From Sphingobacterium sp. ML3W (GTDB lineage: Bacteria > Bacteroidota > Bacteroidia > Sphingobacteriales > Sphingobacteriaceae), in contig NZ_CP107036.1 of assembly GCF_029542085.1 (NCBI RefSeq), positions 2,728,001 to 2,792,000 of the forward strand: a stretch of 64,000 nucleotides of DNA, in the 5' to 3' direction. A program made the translations under genes and the position numbers. The notes below the pieces were generated by a model, which did not search any database, was not told the DNA's origin, and worked only from the letters and a program-made list of their open reading frames with translations. Position 1 is the first letter of the stretch. Each line of letters starts with the position of its first letter. Shown one piece after another: positions 28,282-37,443 of this stretch.

Positions 28282-29163
28282 ATGATGCAGCATATTTATG
28301 AAAACTTTACATTTCCACCGGATCAATCATTTACCGTCCGTAGTGAAGAACTCGAAATCAAGAAATACACTTCTTTAAAGTCGCACTTGAATTTTGAAAT
28401 TGCACTCTTGGAAAATTGTATGGGAAAGCGATTTATTGGGGATCACATTGAAGATTTTGAGGGTGATGAATTGGTACTATTGGGCAGTTATCTACCACAT
28501 TGTTGGCAATATTATAATACCGTTGATACAAACAAACCAGCAAGTGCTACTATCATACATTTCTACCCTGATTTTCTGGGAAAAGATTTATTGACTAAGC
28601 CAGAGGCTATCCTCCTCAACCAATTGTTTATCAATGCTGCAAAAGGGGTTATATTTTCCGGCCCTATCGTCAGACAGGCCAAAGAAATCCTCAAAGAAAT
28701 GTTGAACACAACGGGATTATCCCGTGCTGTATTGATGCTGCAGCTTCTAGACAAATTAGCCTTATCTAGATCTTATAAAACTTTATCTTCTCCTTCATTT
28801 AATATCATTGAAAATTCCAGTGATGCAAATCGGATCAATCGAGTTTTTGACTATATATTCCAGCATTTTAGGGAAGATATCACTTTACAGGATGTGGCTT
28901 CTGTTGTTCCCATGTCTTCCTCGGCCTTTTGTCGTTTTTTCAAAATGCAGACCAATCGGACTTTAGTAGATTTTATAAAAGAAATACGCATTGGTCATGC
29001 AGCCAAACTATTGATGGAAGGAAGGTACAATATTACAGAGACCTGCTATAAAAGCGGTTACAATAATATTTCAAACTTCAACAAGCACTTTAAGGATGTC
29101 AAAGGTAGCTCACCTCGTGAATTCCTAAAGCAATACCGTACGCCAGAAGCTATTTGTTTTTAA
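28282..29163 (+). CDS. AraC-family transcriptional regulator
   Basis: 293 residues. The N-terminal part (about 10-150) is a cupin-like sensor (KYTSLKSHLNFEIALLENC, LVLLGSYLPHCWQYY). The C-terminal 100 residues contain two helix-turn-helix units: ITLQDVASVVPMSSSAFCRF near 200, and NITETCYKSGYNNISNFNKH near 250, closing with the family pattern SPREFLKQYR. Such regulators usually activate sugar-utilisation genes. It is divergent from the glycosidase operon and convergent with the mutarotase gene, whose end overlaps its own by 14 bases, so either operon is a plausible target. The palindrome just upstream suggests it is itself regulated. Confidence 0.92.
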   Translation: MMQHIYENFTFPPDQSFTVRSEELEIKKYTSLKSHLNFEIALLENCMGKRFIGDHIEDFEGDELVLLGSYLPHCWQYYNTVDTNKPASATIIHFYPDFLGKDLLTKPEAILLNQLFINAAKGVIFSGPIVRQAKEILKEMLNTTGLSRAVLMLQLLDKLALSRSYKTLSSPSFNIIENSSDANRINRVFDYIFQHFREDITLQDVASVVPMSSSAFCRFFKMQTNRTLVDFIKEIRIGHAAKLLMEGRYNITETCYKSGYNNISNFNKHFKDVKGSSPREFLKQYRTPEAICF

Positions 29164-29581
29164 ATTCGTAAAAAAGATCTGTTTCCACCCATGTCTGCTC
29201 TTGGCTGGTTCCACGAATACCTTGCTGGTATGAATTCATGAGGAGGTTCCATTCGGCACATTTCGGGCTGTAGGATTCGGCTATCTTACCCATCTTTGCC
29301 AGATCGGCACCCGAAGGTACACGAATTGTCATAACAATCAGTTTATCGAAACGGTAAAGTGCAATCCGCTGGTAGCCTGCCTTTTTAAAACCAGCTTCCA
29401 CTTCAGGCCATACCTGCTTGTGATAAGTCAAGTATTTCTTTAATTTCTTGGCATCGTCTACAATATTGACAACAAAGACATGCTCTTCATAGTTTGACAA
29501 CGGAAATTTTGACACCTCTCCTTTGCACATTACAAATAAAATAGCGCTACATAGCCCTAATAACCGAATAAGGATTTTCAT
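29150..29581 (-). CDS. L-rhamnose/L-fucose mutarotase-family protein with an export signal
   Basis: About 143 residues from the preferred start at 29581; an earlier in-frame start at 29647 would add 22 residues unlike the family. The core has the RhaM/YiiL (COG3254) pattern: YLTYHKQVWPEVEAGFKKAG, with the catalytic-region His in YHKQVWPEV, and a C-terminal W-x-x-L segment (CAEWNLLM). The family interconverts alpha and beta anomers of L-rhamnose or related deoxysugars. Unusually, the N-terminus (MKILIRLLGLCSAILFVMC) is a hydrophobic signal, possibly a lipoprotein signal with a poor lipobox, which would place the enzyme outside the cytoplasm. It is the last gene of the sugar-acid operon. Confidence 0.8.
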   Translation of the reverse strand: MKILIRLLGLCSAILFVMCKGEVSKFPLSNYEEHVFVVNIVDDAKKLKKYLTYHKQVWPEVEAGFKKAGYQRIALYRFDKLIVMTIRVPSGADLAKMGKIAESYSPKCAEWNLLMNSYQQGIRGTSQEQTWVETDLFYEFKNK

Positions 29582-29660
29582 TTCCAATTTGTTTATTCCA
29601 TCAGTAAATGGTGCGATGTGTTGAAACCAGATTAGATCGGATACCAATTCACGAATAATG

Positions 29661-31220
29661 TCAATTAAAATAAATATAAATCATAATCATAACAATCGCT
29701 AAACCAGCCCAGCTCAGCCAGACAGATTTAGACTGCCCTTTTGTCTCTCTTTCTTTTCGTTCAAACAAAGTTGGTATTTCCATATTATCTTTGGATTTGG
29801 TCAAGAGTGACACCGTAACAATAACTAGGCTCAATGCGACAAAAATATAAAAAGAAAGCATTAAAAAATGCGGCCAGTAGCCCTGATAGGGATAATTTAA
29901 GACGTGGCAGACACCAAGCACCAAACAGGCCAGACCACCTCCATAGAGTACAACTTCAGCAGCAATACCATTGACACCACGCCAGATAATTCCCCAAAGA
30001 AAGACTACTGCCAGTGGCGGAGCCAGAATGGACACCAAGCCTTGTGTCAGATCAAAAAAACCCTTTCCGGAATAGGAAAATAACATCGCTATTCCAATCC
30101 CTACCAATGCGGCCAGCACCGTTACCCACTTCCCCATACGTGTTTGCTGATTACTGTTCAGCACTTTAAATTGTTGGACCACATCTAATGTAAACACCGT
30201 ACAGAACGAATTTAAGCTGGACGACACCGTATCTACCAATGAAGCGATCAACGCCGCGATACTCAAACCCAATAAACCGTGTGGCATCAATTGCTTAATC
30301 ATCGTAATATAAGCATTGTCTGGCGTGGTATCCCTAAATAACACAAAGCACATGATACCCGGCATAATAAATATAATCGGCATAATAATCTTAAGTGCAC
30401 CGATAAATAAAGCTCCATATTGTCCTTCTTTTAGGTCTTTCGCTGCAAGCACTTTTTGTACAATCGTCTGATCCGCACACCAATAATAGATGGCCACCAC
30501 AGGGTAGCCCAATACGATACCTATCCATGAATATTCCGGATTAGAGGCTGGCAGAAATAATTTCCAATAAGATTCTGGGGTTTGACTGGCCAGTGCATCA
30601 ATAGAACCAATCTTTTGAAAGCCAAGGAAGGTTAAAATAACAGAGGATATGATAATGATCACAGACTGAAAAACTCCGGTACGAACGACAGCCTTCAATC
30701 CTCCTATTGCGGTAAAACTTGTAGCTACTACGGCAATGATTACGATGGCTGTAAATAGCTGGCAACCGAAAATACCGGAGATTAATAATCCCCCCGCATA
30801 CAGAGCACTCCCCAACCATACGACCAATATGGAGATCAAACTGTATACAATAAGGAAGTTATAAGATCTTTTGCCAAAACGAATTAATAGAAACTGTGGG
30901 ATCGTACTTATTTTGGCCTTCAGGTAGTAAGGTAAGAAAATCATCGCCAGCAACATCAGAAAAACCCAGGCAAGCAGCTCGAAATTACTAGCTACAATGC
31001 CATGAGAAAATCCAATACTCGCAAATCCGATCAACATCATTGGTCCTGCATTGGCGCCAAAGATAGAGAAACCGATCTGCCACCACTTCAGCGACCGTCC
31101 ACCCAAAAATATATCTTGTTGATTTTTTTCCTTCTTACTGAAGCGAAAACCGATATAAAACAGAGCTATTGCATATAATACTAAAACCAGATAATCAATA
31201 CTATTAAATGTTAGGCTCAT
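29661..31220 (-). CDS. Sodium:solute symporter (SSS family), probable sugar transporter
   Basis: 519 residues with about 13-14 membrane helices. It begins TFNSIDYLVLVLYAIALFYIG, then GGRSLKWWQIGFSIFGANAG, the usual SSS opening with the sodium/substrate site region. YWCADQTIVQKVLAAKD near 275 is the family's conserved W-x-x-D-Q-x-x-x-Q/R motif of SGLT-like sugar transporters, and IAALIASLVDTVSSSLNS near 345 is the other hallmark. It likely imports the monosaccharide handled by its operon partners. It sits between the dehydratase gene (20 bp away) and the mutarotase gene (about 80 bp from its preferred start). Confidence 0.9.
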   Translation of the reverse strand: MSLTFNSIDYLVLVLYAIALFYIGFRFSKKEKNQQDIFLGGRSLKWWQIGFSIFGANAGPMMLIGFASIGFSHGIVASNFELLAWVFLMLLAMIFLPYYLKAKISTIPQFLLIRFGKRSYNFLIVYSLISILVVWLGSALYAGGLLISGIFGCQLFTAIVIIAVVATSFTAIGGLKAVVRTGVFQSVIIIISSVILTFLGFQKIGSIDALASQTPESYWKLFLPASNPEYSWIGIVLGYPVVAIYYWCADQTIVQKVLAAKDLKEGQYGALFIGALKIIMPIIFIMPGIMCFVLFRDTTPDNAYITMIKQLMPHGLLGLSIAALIASLVDTVSSSLNSFCTVFTLDVVQQFKVLNSNQQTRMGKWVTVLAALVGIGIAMLFSYSGKGFFDLTQGLVSILAPPLAVVFLWGIIWRGVNGIAAEVVLYGGGLACLVLGVCHVLNYPYQGYWPHFLMLSFYIFVALSLVIVTVSLLTKSKDNMEIPTLFERKERETKGQSKSVWLSWAGLAIVMIMIYIYFN

Positions 31221-31240
31221 TAGATTCTATTTTTATGGTG

Positions 31241-32413
31241 CTACATGCTAACTAGCGGGTTATATCCAGGCACGTCCTGCTTTAACCAGACCTGCTCCCG
31301 TACGATTTTATTTTCCTTAAAACAATATTCCCAATCAATCCTTACAGGCAATCCTGCTGAATCTGGCAAATGAAAATGCCCCTTTTCCAATGTCGGTCGA
31401 ATCATAAAATACTTTTCTAAACCATACATCAGGGAATACAAATATTCGATTGTACTGTTTTCGCTTGCTGTTGTCATTAAAAAGGTCGAATATAAGGAAT
31501 ACCCACCAGAAGAGAGCTGCAAATTACGTTTAGCACATAAATCCCGGACTTCCATCCATTCTCTTATGCCACCAAACTGGGTTGGTACTGGTTGTAAATG
31601 CTTGACACCACAATTAGCCAACATGGGAAAGATCTTCGACGTACGCTCAGATTCACCATAGGCCACAGCTACCGATGTACGCTTGCAGAGCTCTTCAATC
31701 TGATCGTATGCCGCAGAATGTAAAGGTTCCTCAAGCCAACATAATTCATCTTCACCAATGGCATCTATAAATCTAAATACATCTGCTGAAGACCAGATCT
31801 GATTAACATCCACAGCCACTTGCATCTGATCCCCCGCCAATTTACGTACATGTTTTACCCGATCAATATCATCGGCCATATTCGTTCCGAAATCCTTACC
31901 GATCTTCATTTTATAACAATCTACTCCAGCATCCAAAAATAATGCAACCTCATTTTCTAACTCCTGCAATGTATAATTGGTTCCCCCTCCACTGCCGTAG
32001 ATCTTTACCTGATTTCGTTCCCCACCGATATAACGATACAGGGGTATACCTTGCCGTCTGGCCGCCAAATCGTGTAGGGCCATGTCGACCTGTCCCAATA
32101 AAGCAGAGGCTGCACCTTTAAATCCTTCATTTCGAATAGACCAATACAACTTTGGAAAAAACTCCTGGTAGGACATGCCTTCACAATGAAATAATATCGG
32201 AAATAGGCAGGTTTCTAATATATTGTTGTAACTGTTATATACAGGAGCTTCACCAACATAACCCTCAGCATCCTCAATACGGATGATCGATAGACCGAAG
32301 CTCGGGAAAGGTCCCATTGTTGCATCTTGAAAAGGAGTTATCGTCGCGACTGGTTCTAAGACTCGAATACTGATTTTTTGGATATTAAAAATCTCCTGTT
32401 CTATTCTATTCAT
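31241..32413 (-). CDS. Enolase-superfamily sugar-acid dehydratase (mandelate racemase subgroup)
   Basis: 390 residues. The capping domain (about 10-130) precedes a TIM barrel. Visible active-site elements are Lys168 and Lys170 in YKMKIGKD (K-x-K of the L-fuconate/rhamnonate dehydratase type), metal ligands Asp202 in AVDVNQIW, Glu228 in CWLEEPL and Glu254 in AYGESE, and a C-terminal FGGIREW region. Members dehydrate sugar acids (L-fuconate, L-rhamnonate, galactarate) to 2-keto-3-deoxy acids; the exact acid is not readable. Its start overlaps the end of the aldo/keto reductase gene by 4 bases, so the two are translationally coupled. The aldo/keto reductase would supply the lactone or acid. Confidence 0.88.
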   Translation of the reverse strand: MNRIEQEIFNIQKISIRVLEPVATITPFQDATMGPFPSFGLSIIRIEDAEGYVGEAPVYNSYNNILETCLFPILFHCEGMSYQEFFPKLYWSIRNEGFKGAASALLGQVDMALHDLAARRQGIPLYRYIGGERNQVKIYGSGGGTNYTLQELENEVALFLDAGVDCYKMKIGKDFGTNMADDIDRVKHVRKLAGDQMQVAVDVNQIWSSADVFRFIDAIGEDELCWLEEPLHSAAYDQIEELCKRTSVAVAYGESERTSKIFPMLANCGVKHLQPVPTQFGGIREWMEVRDLCAKRNLQLSSGGYSLYSTFLMTTASENSTIEYLYSLMYGLEKYFMIRPTLEKGHFHLPDSAGLPVRIDWEYCFKENKIVREQVWLKQDVPGYNPLVSM

Positions 32414-33306
32414 TTATTCTCGTTAAACGTTTGAAGTATTTCATTATAAATCGCGACCGGCAGAGCACCGTGGCTAATCGCATTAAGGGAACTATTTAGT
32501 TGATATTGATTTGCAGCTCCTATTACAATTTTGAAAGATGCGGGTATTGTGTATAAAAATCGTAATACCATTACATCCATCTGCATACCATACCGTTCCG
32601 CAATTGCATGCACCCGCCTGGCCTGTTCCACCGCTTTGGGATCAAGCCAGTCGGGTATTGACCGAGAGAATTTCCTAAAATTACATCCCAACAATCCCAT
32701 ATTCAGCGGGCTCGCAGCATAGTACTCTTTTTGAGCTTGCACACATACCGGAATAGTGCTATAAAGTGCATCTAGATTACAGGCGTTCAACCTATTATAC
32801 TCCATTAAAACATCAAATTGCCCCTCTACCAAAAATGGCGCGAACCATTCTGGTAGGTTACCACCCAGGCCGATCTGCTTCGCTAGGCCCTGTTCTTTAA
32901 ACCGTAACATCTGACGTACGACCCCTTCGGCCATTTCTGGTGCTACAACCGCAGGCTCATGTAAAAAAAGTACATCAACCTGTAGTATTCCGAGTCTAGC
33001 TAGACTATCCTCTAGACTCCTTTCCATACCCGTTGTCGAATAGTCATAACGAGCCTCGGTAGCAGTATCCCCCTTTAATCGGCCTACTTTGGTACTAATT
33101 GCAGGCTTCGCTCCTGTCCATTGTTTTAAGGCTATTCCAACAAAACGTTCTGCGCTCCCATAAGCCGGGGCTGTATCCAATACCATAATTCCTTGGGACA
33201 AAGCGTCAAATATGGTTTGAACAGACTCTTCCTCGTCCACAGCTCCCCAGGCACCTCCCAATCCAGCTGTCCCCAATACTACCCTATCTATTCCCTGATT
33301 GTACAT
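32410..33306 (-). CDS. Aldo/keto reductase, probable sugar dehydrogenase (L-fucose/D-threo-aldose type)
   Basis: 298 residues, a single TIM barrel. The AKR catalytic tetrad is seen as Asp44 and Tyr49 (DTAPAYGSAE), Lys73 (ISTKVGR) and His116 (VLFLHEP). VIGAANQYQL near 267 is the NADP-binding end. The start VVLGTAGLGG matches D-threo-aldose 1-dehydrogenase / L-fucose dehydrogenase-like AKRs more than generic reductases. The proposed role is oxidation of an L-sugar to its lactone in the non-phosphorylative route, before the dehydratase encoded next. No lactonase, keto-acid dehydrogenase or aldolase gene is nearby, so the pathway as encoded here is incomplete. Confidence 0.88.
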   Translation of the reverse strand: MYNQGIDRVVLGTAGLGGAWGAVDEEESVQTIFDALSQGIMVLDTAPAYGSAERFVGIALKQWTGAKPAISTKVGRLKGDTATEARYDYSTTGMERSLEDSLARLGILQVDVLFLHEPAVVAPEMAEGVVRQMLRFKEQGLAKQIGLGGNLPEWFAPFLVEGQFDVLMEYNRLNACNLDALYSTIPVCVQAQKEYYAASPLNMGLLGCNFRKFSRSIPDWLDPKAVEQARRVHAIAERYGMQMDVMVLRFLYTIPASFKIVIGAANQYQLNSSLNAISHGALPVAIYNEILQTFNENK

Positions 33307-33338
33307 GTTATTTAATCAAAAATCCAGCATCTAAAATA

Positions 33339-33875
33339 CTAAGAAGCCACCATATAATCTTTTAAGCTAACGGTCAACACTTTAAGTGCTTTGGTGATAT
33401 GATATTCTACCCCTTTAAGTGATATACCCATCTGCAGCGCAATTTCTTTACCGCTAACGTCGTGTTGCCGGCTCAACTCGAAAACCGCTTTTGTCTTTAA
33501 GGGCATCGTAGCCAATGTCTGTTGCGTTATTTCCTTAATCTCTTTCAAAAAAATTTGTTCCTCATTTACTTTATTTGGATAGTCAATTCGCAGCTGCATT
33601 TCACGTTCATCCCAATTATCCAAGGGTTCAATCAATTGCCGATGGATTCGCTGATGCTTCAGATAATCCAGTGCTTTATTTCTAATCACCCTTAGCAGAA
33701 AGCTTTTGGGTGACGACAGCATCTCTTCTTGCATGCGTAACCATGTTACCATGAGTGCATCAGCAGTGATGTCCTCAGCTACTGCATCAATATGGACAAA
33801 AGACTTAGCGAATAAAAAAGACCGGTAGTGATACTCCTTAAATAATTGATCAAAATGCTGTACTATCTGCTTCAT
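33339..33875 (-). CDS. ECF-type RNA polymerase sigma factor without adjacent FecR
   Basis: 178 residues. Region 2 is seen near 25-85 (AVAEDITADALMVTWLRM, SPKSFLLRVIRNKALDYLKHQ), and region 4 near 120-175 (MPLKTKAVFELSRQHDVSGKEIALQM, SLKGVEYHITKALKVL, read as parts). This is the Bacteroidota FecR-linked ECF group. No anti-sigma gene lies next to it: instead, 32 bp downstream begins the aldo/keto reductase-dehydratase-symporter-mutarotase series, so it appears to head a metabolic operon. It could be cotranscribed with these genes or end shortly after its own stop. The 269 bp upstream hold an imperfect hairpin (about 34030-34065) but no gene. Confidence 0.93.
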   Translation of the reverse strand: MKQIVQHFDQLFKEYHYRSFLFAKSFVHIDAVAEDITADALMVTWLRMQEEMLSSPKSFLLRVIRNKALDYLKHQRIHRQLIEPLDNWDEREMQLRIDYPNKVNEEQIFLKEIKEITQQTLATMPLKTKAVFELSRQHDVSGKEIALQMGISLKGVEYHITKALKVLTVSLKDYMVAS

Positions 33876-34144
33876 GACATAACTGAAGATGGCGAATTGT
33901 TCTAATCGTTGATGTAAAGTTTCAAATATGTCGACACTACAACTAGTTCAAATTTGACCATTATTAGTGTTTTCTTTGCAAAAGCCTACAGCATATATTT
34001 GACCAAGAACTTGTCTTATAAAAAATGACAGATAAGCGAAACTCTTCGTTATCCATTATCTGCAGCTTCAATCTATTTAAACAGTAATGAGTTAGTGAAA
34101 TAAAAAAGGGCAAAATAGATAAGCTATAGCATCAAATAAAACGA

Positions 34145-35488
34145 TCAGTGACCCCTCTTAGCTTCCCGCAAAATATCAAATACATGTTCTCGCCGCAGAA
34201 GCCACATGCCTAGTTTATCTTCGGCCACACCTTCGGAAAGCTGGTAGGTAAATAGGAGTCCTTTATCCTCATCTAGCCTGACACCCAAATGTTTCATTAC
34301 GGTGGTTCCTCCAGCTAGCGAAGATGAGATTTCAGTGATATGGGAAGATAATAAGAATACACTATTGTCAAATTTGTGAAGACAATTGATGAGTTCTAAT
34401 ATTGCCTCACTGGCATCATTGTGATTTGTGCCCTTAAATAACTCATCCATCAGCACAAACATCTTTTTACCCGCAGCAAGTAATTCAGCTAAGTGTTTTA
34501 CACGAAGTACCTCATTAAAAAAATGGCTCGCACCGGCATTGATATTATCGCCTAGATTTATTGTCGCTGATATCCCATCAAACAGCACAGTCTCCATAAC
34601 ATCCGCAGGGACAGGAAAGCCAAGATGCGCCAAATACACACAGGTTCCAATGGTTTTCAATAAGGTAGACTTGCCCGTCATATTCGCGCCCGTGAGATAC
34701 CATAAGTTACCACCTCTTTTTATTTCAATATCATTCTTGACCGGATCTTCTAGAAAAAGATTATACGCTGCAGCTATTTTTATCATATCGGAACCTAAAT
34801 TTCGGTCGTCAATACTAGGGAAATTAAGAGGCTTACCCTTGGTAGCTTGAGCCACACCATACAAGGCGTCCAGCTGATATAAAACTTCGAATACTTCCCG
34901 TATGGCATTTCGCTTTATATTCCTAAACTGATAATCATATTTAATCATCAGTTCCAGGGACAGTTTATTTTCCAACAGTTTTTCAAACTCAGTCTGATCG
35001 ATACCTTCAAGTACACAGTCAATTTTATCGCAGTAATTAGCTATAATATTTCTTGTGGGATGCTGAGACCTAATGGATCCGAGAAATACGTTGATATAAT
35101 CTATGATTTTCGCTATTTCATAAATAGAGCGTCTGATTAATAGATCGCGTTTTTTGAAGTCTAGTGAAAGAAAATTTGTCGATACCAGTTCCAAGTAATA
35201 GGATGTTTTGGTTGCTGAATAGGGCTCCAATGGTAACGATAAATATTGTTCCAGATCTTGCATCATATATTTATCCAGAATATCCGTAATATCCACATCC
35301 TGCATAAAACGAATAATCCACTGTCTATCTTCTATTTCAGATTTGGCGGAAAGCGGTTCAAGAAAATACGTATACAGAGTATCTCGACCACCCAATGTAA
35401 TTGTACGGTCGAAAAAATCAACCATATCTCTATACTGACTGTTCGTAACATTTAAATCTGCTAAGGTCTGTTTGTCAACAATATTCAT
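34145..35488 (-). CDS. MutS-family ATPase lacking the mismatch-recognition domains
   Basis: 447 residues. The helical core/lever region (about 1-240, homologous to MutS domain III) is followed by the ATPase: Walker A GANMTGKST (267-275), a signature segment GDNINAGASHFFNEVLR, Walker B FVLMDELFKGTN (Asp348, Glu349), and a H-loop LLSSHITE. The N-terminal mismatch-binding domain (with the F-x-E motif) and the connector are absent, and there is no Smr nuclease domain, so it is not canonical MutS or MutS2. Similar short proteins occur in Bacteroidota; their role is not established, but a function in DNA metabolism is likely. It is a single gene. Its leader contains a 20-bp tandem repeat right before the start codon. 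Confidence 0.88.
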   Translation of the reverse strand: MNIVDKQTLADLNVTNSQYRDMVDFFDRTITLGGRDTLYTYFLEPLSAKSEIEDRQWIIRFMQDVDITDILDKYMMQDLEQYLSLPLEPYSATKTSYYLELVSTNFLSLDFKKRDLLIRRSIYEIAKIIDYINVFLGSIRSQHPTRNIIANYCDKIDCVLEGIDQTEFEKLLENKLSLELMIKYDYQFRNIKRNAIREVFEVLYQLDALYGVAQATKGKPLNFPSIDDRNLGSDMIKIAAAYNLFLEDPVKNDIEIKRGGNLWYLTGANMTGKSTLLKTIGTCVYLAHLGFPVPADVMETVLFDGISATINLGDNINAGASHFFNEVLRVKHLAELLAAGKKMFVLMDELFKGTNHNDASEAILELINCLHKFDNSVFLLSSHITEISSSLAGGTTVMKHLGVRLDEDKGLLFTYQLSEGVAEDKLGMWLLRREHVFDILREAKRGH

Positions 35489-35490
35489 AT

Positions 35491-35530
35491 TTTCTCACGG
35501 TACTGCTTCTTTTCTCACGGTACTGCTTCA
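35491..35530. repeat. Two 20-bp tandem copies in the leader of the mutS-like gene
   Basis: tttctcacggtactgcttct (35491-35510) is followed immediately by the same 20 bases with one change at the end (35511-35530). The first copy begins 3 bases upstream of the start codon, so the repeat covers the ribosome-binding region of the minus-strand gene. Confidence 0.9.
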
Positions 35531-35627
35531 TGGGTGGTTCTTGGTACTCTTTTCTAAACTTACTTAAAATCACTGTCATTGCCAATACTGTATCAGAATA
35601 GTTATGCGTTTTGTAAAAAGCAACAAA

Positions 35628-35660
35628 AAAGCCTAGCATCGTCAAATGATACTAGGCTTT
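35628..35660 (-). terminator. Rho-independent terminator of PUL 2
   Basis: aaagcctag (35628-35636) and ctaggcttt (35652-35660) are perfect arms, with an inner atc/gat extension. On the minus strand a run of six T follows (35625-35630 region). It lies 36 bases beyond the GH43 stop codon and marks the end of the leftward PUL 2 transcript. Confidence 0.8.
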
Positions 35661-35695
35661 CGTGTAAATATCAGCTATTATTTTTAAACGTTATT

Positions 35696-37309
35696 TTACT
35701 TATTGGTAAACCTAAACCAATTAAAGTCGGCATAGCCGTCCACCCCTTCAGCACTTTTACTATAGTTGAACAGTGCAAAACGGTTTGCTGTCCAAGGTAA
35801 GCCGAGTTGCATGGTTAAATCATTTCCAATGACATAAAAATTTTCACCATCGGTGCTATAATAAAATTTCGCAACAAATCCCTTATCGGTCACACGCGCT
35901 CTCACCCATAGTTTGTCACCTTCAAAATTCTCTTTGCTCTCAATAATCTTATCATCATTGCTCATGATAATTTTTCGTTTGCCATTGACCTGTTCCACAG
36001 CGACGAAAGCATAAGGAAATTCAAATACCCCAAAACCGGCAACATTTCCATTTTTTAGTCCTTTTAGATCGATTTCAACAGTACCTTCCGAACTCGGTCC
36101 CTGCACACGTTGTGTCAAGGTATTACGGGCCGTTTTTAAAGAATCTGCACGTGAAGCATGTAAACGCATATAGCCTTTACGTTCTTGAAGTGACCATTTG
36201 CTATTATCAGGGTTATGATTCCATTGCCATTGTAAGCCCAGTTTACTTCCATTGAATTCATCTGTCGTCGCTGGAGTTTTTATCGGATAGGTCTTTCCGA
36301 CATTGGGTTTCTTATACGTAATGACATCCTTGTTACCTGTTCCGAGCATCGGCCATCCATCTTCCCATTTGACAGGCAAAAGATGAGGGACCCGACCTAT
36401 GGCACCACGATCCTGCATGATAACAAACCACCAGTCCCCGTTTTTCAACTGTACCATACCACCCTGATGTAAACCGTTTTCGGGATAAGAACTATTATCA
36501 TTGAGAATCAATTTGTGTTCATAAGGACCATAAATATTATCGGAACGCAAACAGATCTGCCAGCCCTGTGTTCCACCTGCCGGACAGGTGATATAATACT
36601 TGCCATTGATCTTGTACATATGTGCTCCTTCCATTCCAAAATGTCCACCAAGCTCGTTGGCATTCTTGAAACTCCCTTGCCAAATTTTAACTTTATCGCT
36701 CTTCACAGATTTAACATCTGCATTTAGTTCTGTTAGGTATAATGTACCTTGACCATGAACGACATAAACTTTACCATTATCATCAAAGAACAATCCCGGA
36801 TCATAAAGGTATTCAGGAAAGATTGTCCGTTTCCAGGGACCTTCAGCTTTATCTGCCTCACAGATGGAAAAATTGCCTTTTTCTCGCCCCCAACCATATG
36901 GTGTACAGAATCCAGCGTAGAATTTTCCATTATGATACTTCAAGGTCGCCGCCCACGAACCATTCAAGTACAAAGTTCCTCCTTCCATATTATAACGGGG
37001 ATCTTCTTCATAACGATCTACTGCATAACCCACCATTTCCCAATTCACCAAGTCTTTAGACTTCACAATCGGTGCCCCCGGTACATAGTGCATACTCGTC
37101 GAAATCATATAAAAGTCATCACCAACACGGATAACATCTGGATCGGGCCAATCACCCCAAAACAAGGGGTTGGTAAACGTTCCATTGCCATTGTCAGGGC
37201 TCCAAACCTGTTGTGCCGACACCCGGCCAAAAATTGATAGTGTCAAAGCCAGCGCAAATCCCAGTTTTGTGAATGACTTACAGTAGCGCTTCATTATAAT
37301 TGTATTCAT
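35696..37309 (-). CDS. Secreted GH43 glycosidase (beta-xylosidase/alpha-L-arabinofuranosidase type)
   Basis: 537 residues; start at 37309 or, more likely for the signal peptide, 37294 (MKRYCKSF). The signal ends RVSAQ (residue 33). The five-bladed propeller carries the GH43 triad: Asp56 in GDWPDPDVIRV (base), Asp170 in EYLYDPGLFFDD (pKa modulator) and Glu227 in FGMEGAHMYK (acid). After the propeller (to about 330) a C-terminal beta-sandwich of the xylosidase concanavalin type follows (DEFNGSKLGLQWQWNHNPD near 350, through FALFNYSKSAEGVDGYADFNWF, quoted here as end points). It acts on xylose- or arabinose-containing side chains. It is the last gene of PUL 2. Confidence 0.93.
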   Translation of the reverse strand: MNTIIMKRYCKSFTKLGFALALTLSIFGRVSAQQVWSPDNGNGTFTNPLFWGDWPDPDVIRVGDDFYMISTSMHYVPGAPIVKSKDLVNWEMVGYAVDRYEEDPRYNMEGGTLYLNGSWAATLKYHNGKFYAGFCTPYGWGREKGNFSICEADKAEGPWKRTIFPEYLYDPGLFFDDNGKVYVVHGQGTLYLTELNADVKSVKSDKVKIWQGSFKNANELGGHFGMEGAHMYKINGKYYITCPAGGTQGWQICLRSDNIYGPYEHKLILNDNSSYPENGLHQGGMVQLKNGDWWFVIMQDRGAIGRVPHLLPVKWEDGWPMLGTGNKDVITYKKPNVGKTYPIKTPATTDEFNGSKLGLQWQWNHNPDNSKWSLQERKGYMRLHASRADSLKTARNTLTQRVQGPSSEGTVEIDLKGLKNGNVAGFGVFEFPYAFVAVEQVNGKRKIIMSNDDKIIESKENFEGDKLWVRARVTDKGFVAKFYYSTDGENFYVIGNDLTMQLGLPWTANRFALFNYSKSAEGVDGYADFNWFRFTNK

Positions 37310-37443
37310 ATTTATTTAATTCGTTGTTATTATTTATTGAAACAGGGACATTTCGGCCAATCCGGCCCTCCCCTCGGATACCTCCAAAATATTGACCGGG
37401 ATAAATTTACTTTCGATACTCACCTATGTCTTAACGCAATGTG

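Noticed and set aside
29150-29163. Overlap of the AraC and mutarotase ends as a sign of a frameshift
   Set aside because: The genes are convergent and both keep normal family C-termini; a 14-base tail overlap is ordinary.
32410-32413. 4-base overlap of the aldo/keto reductase and dehydratase genes
   Set aside because: A stop/start overlap typical of translational coupling within an operon, not an anomaly.
34030-34065. Hairpin between the sigma gene (33339) and the mutS-like gene as a terminator
   Set aside because: The arms (agataagcgaa / ttcgttatc) are imperfect and no T run follows on the minus strand; listed only as background.
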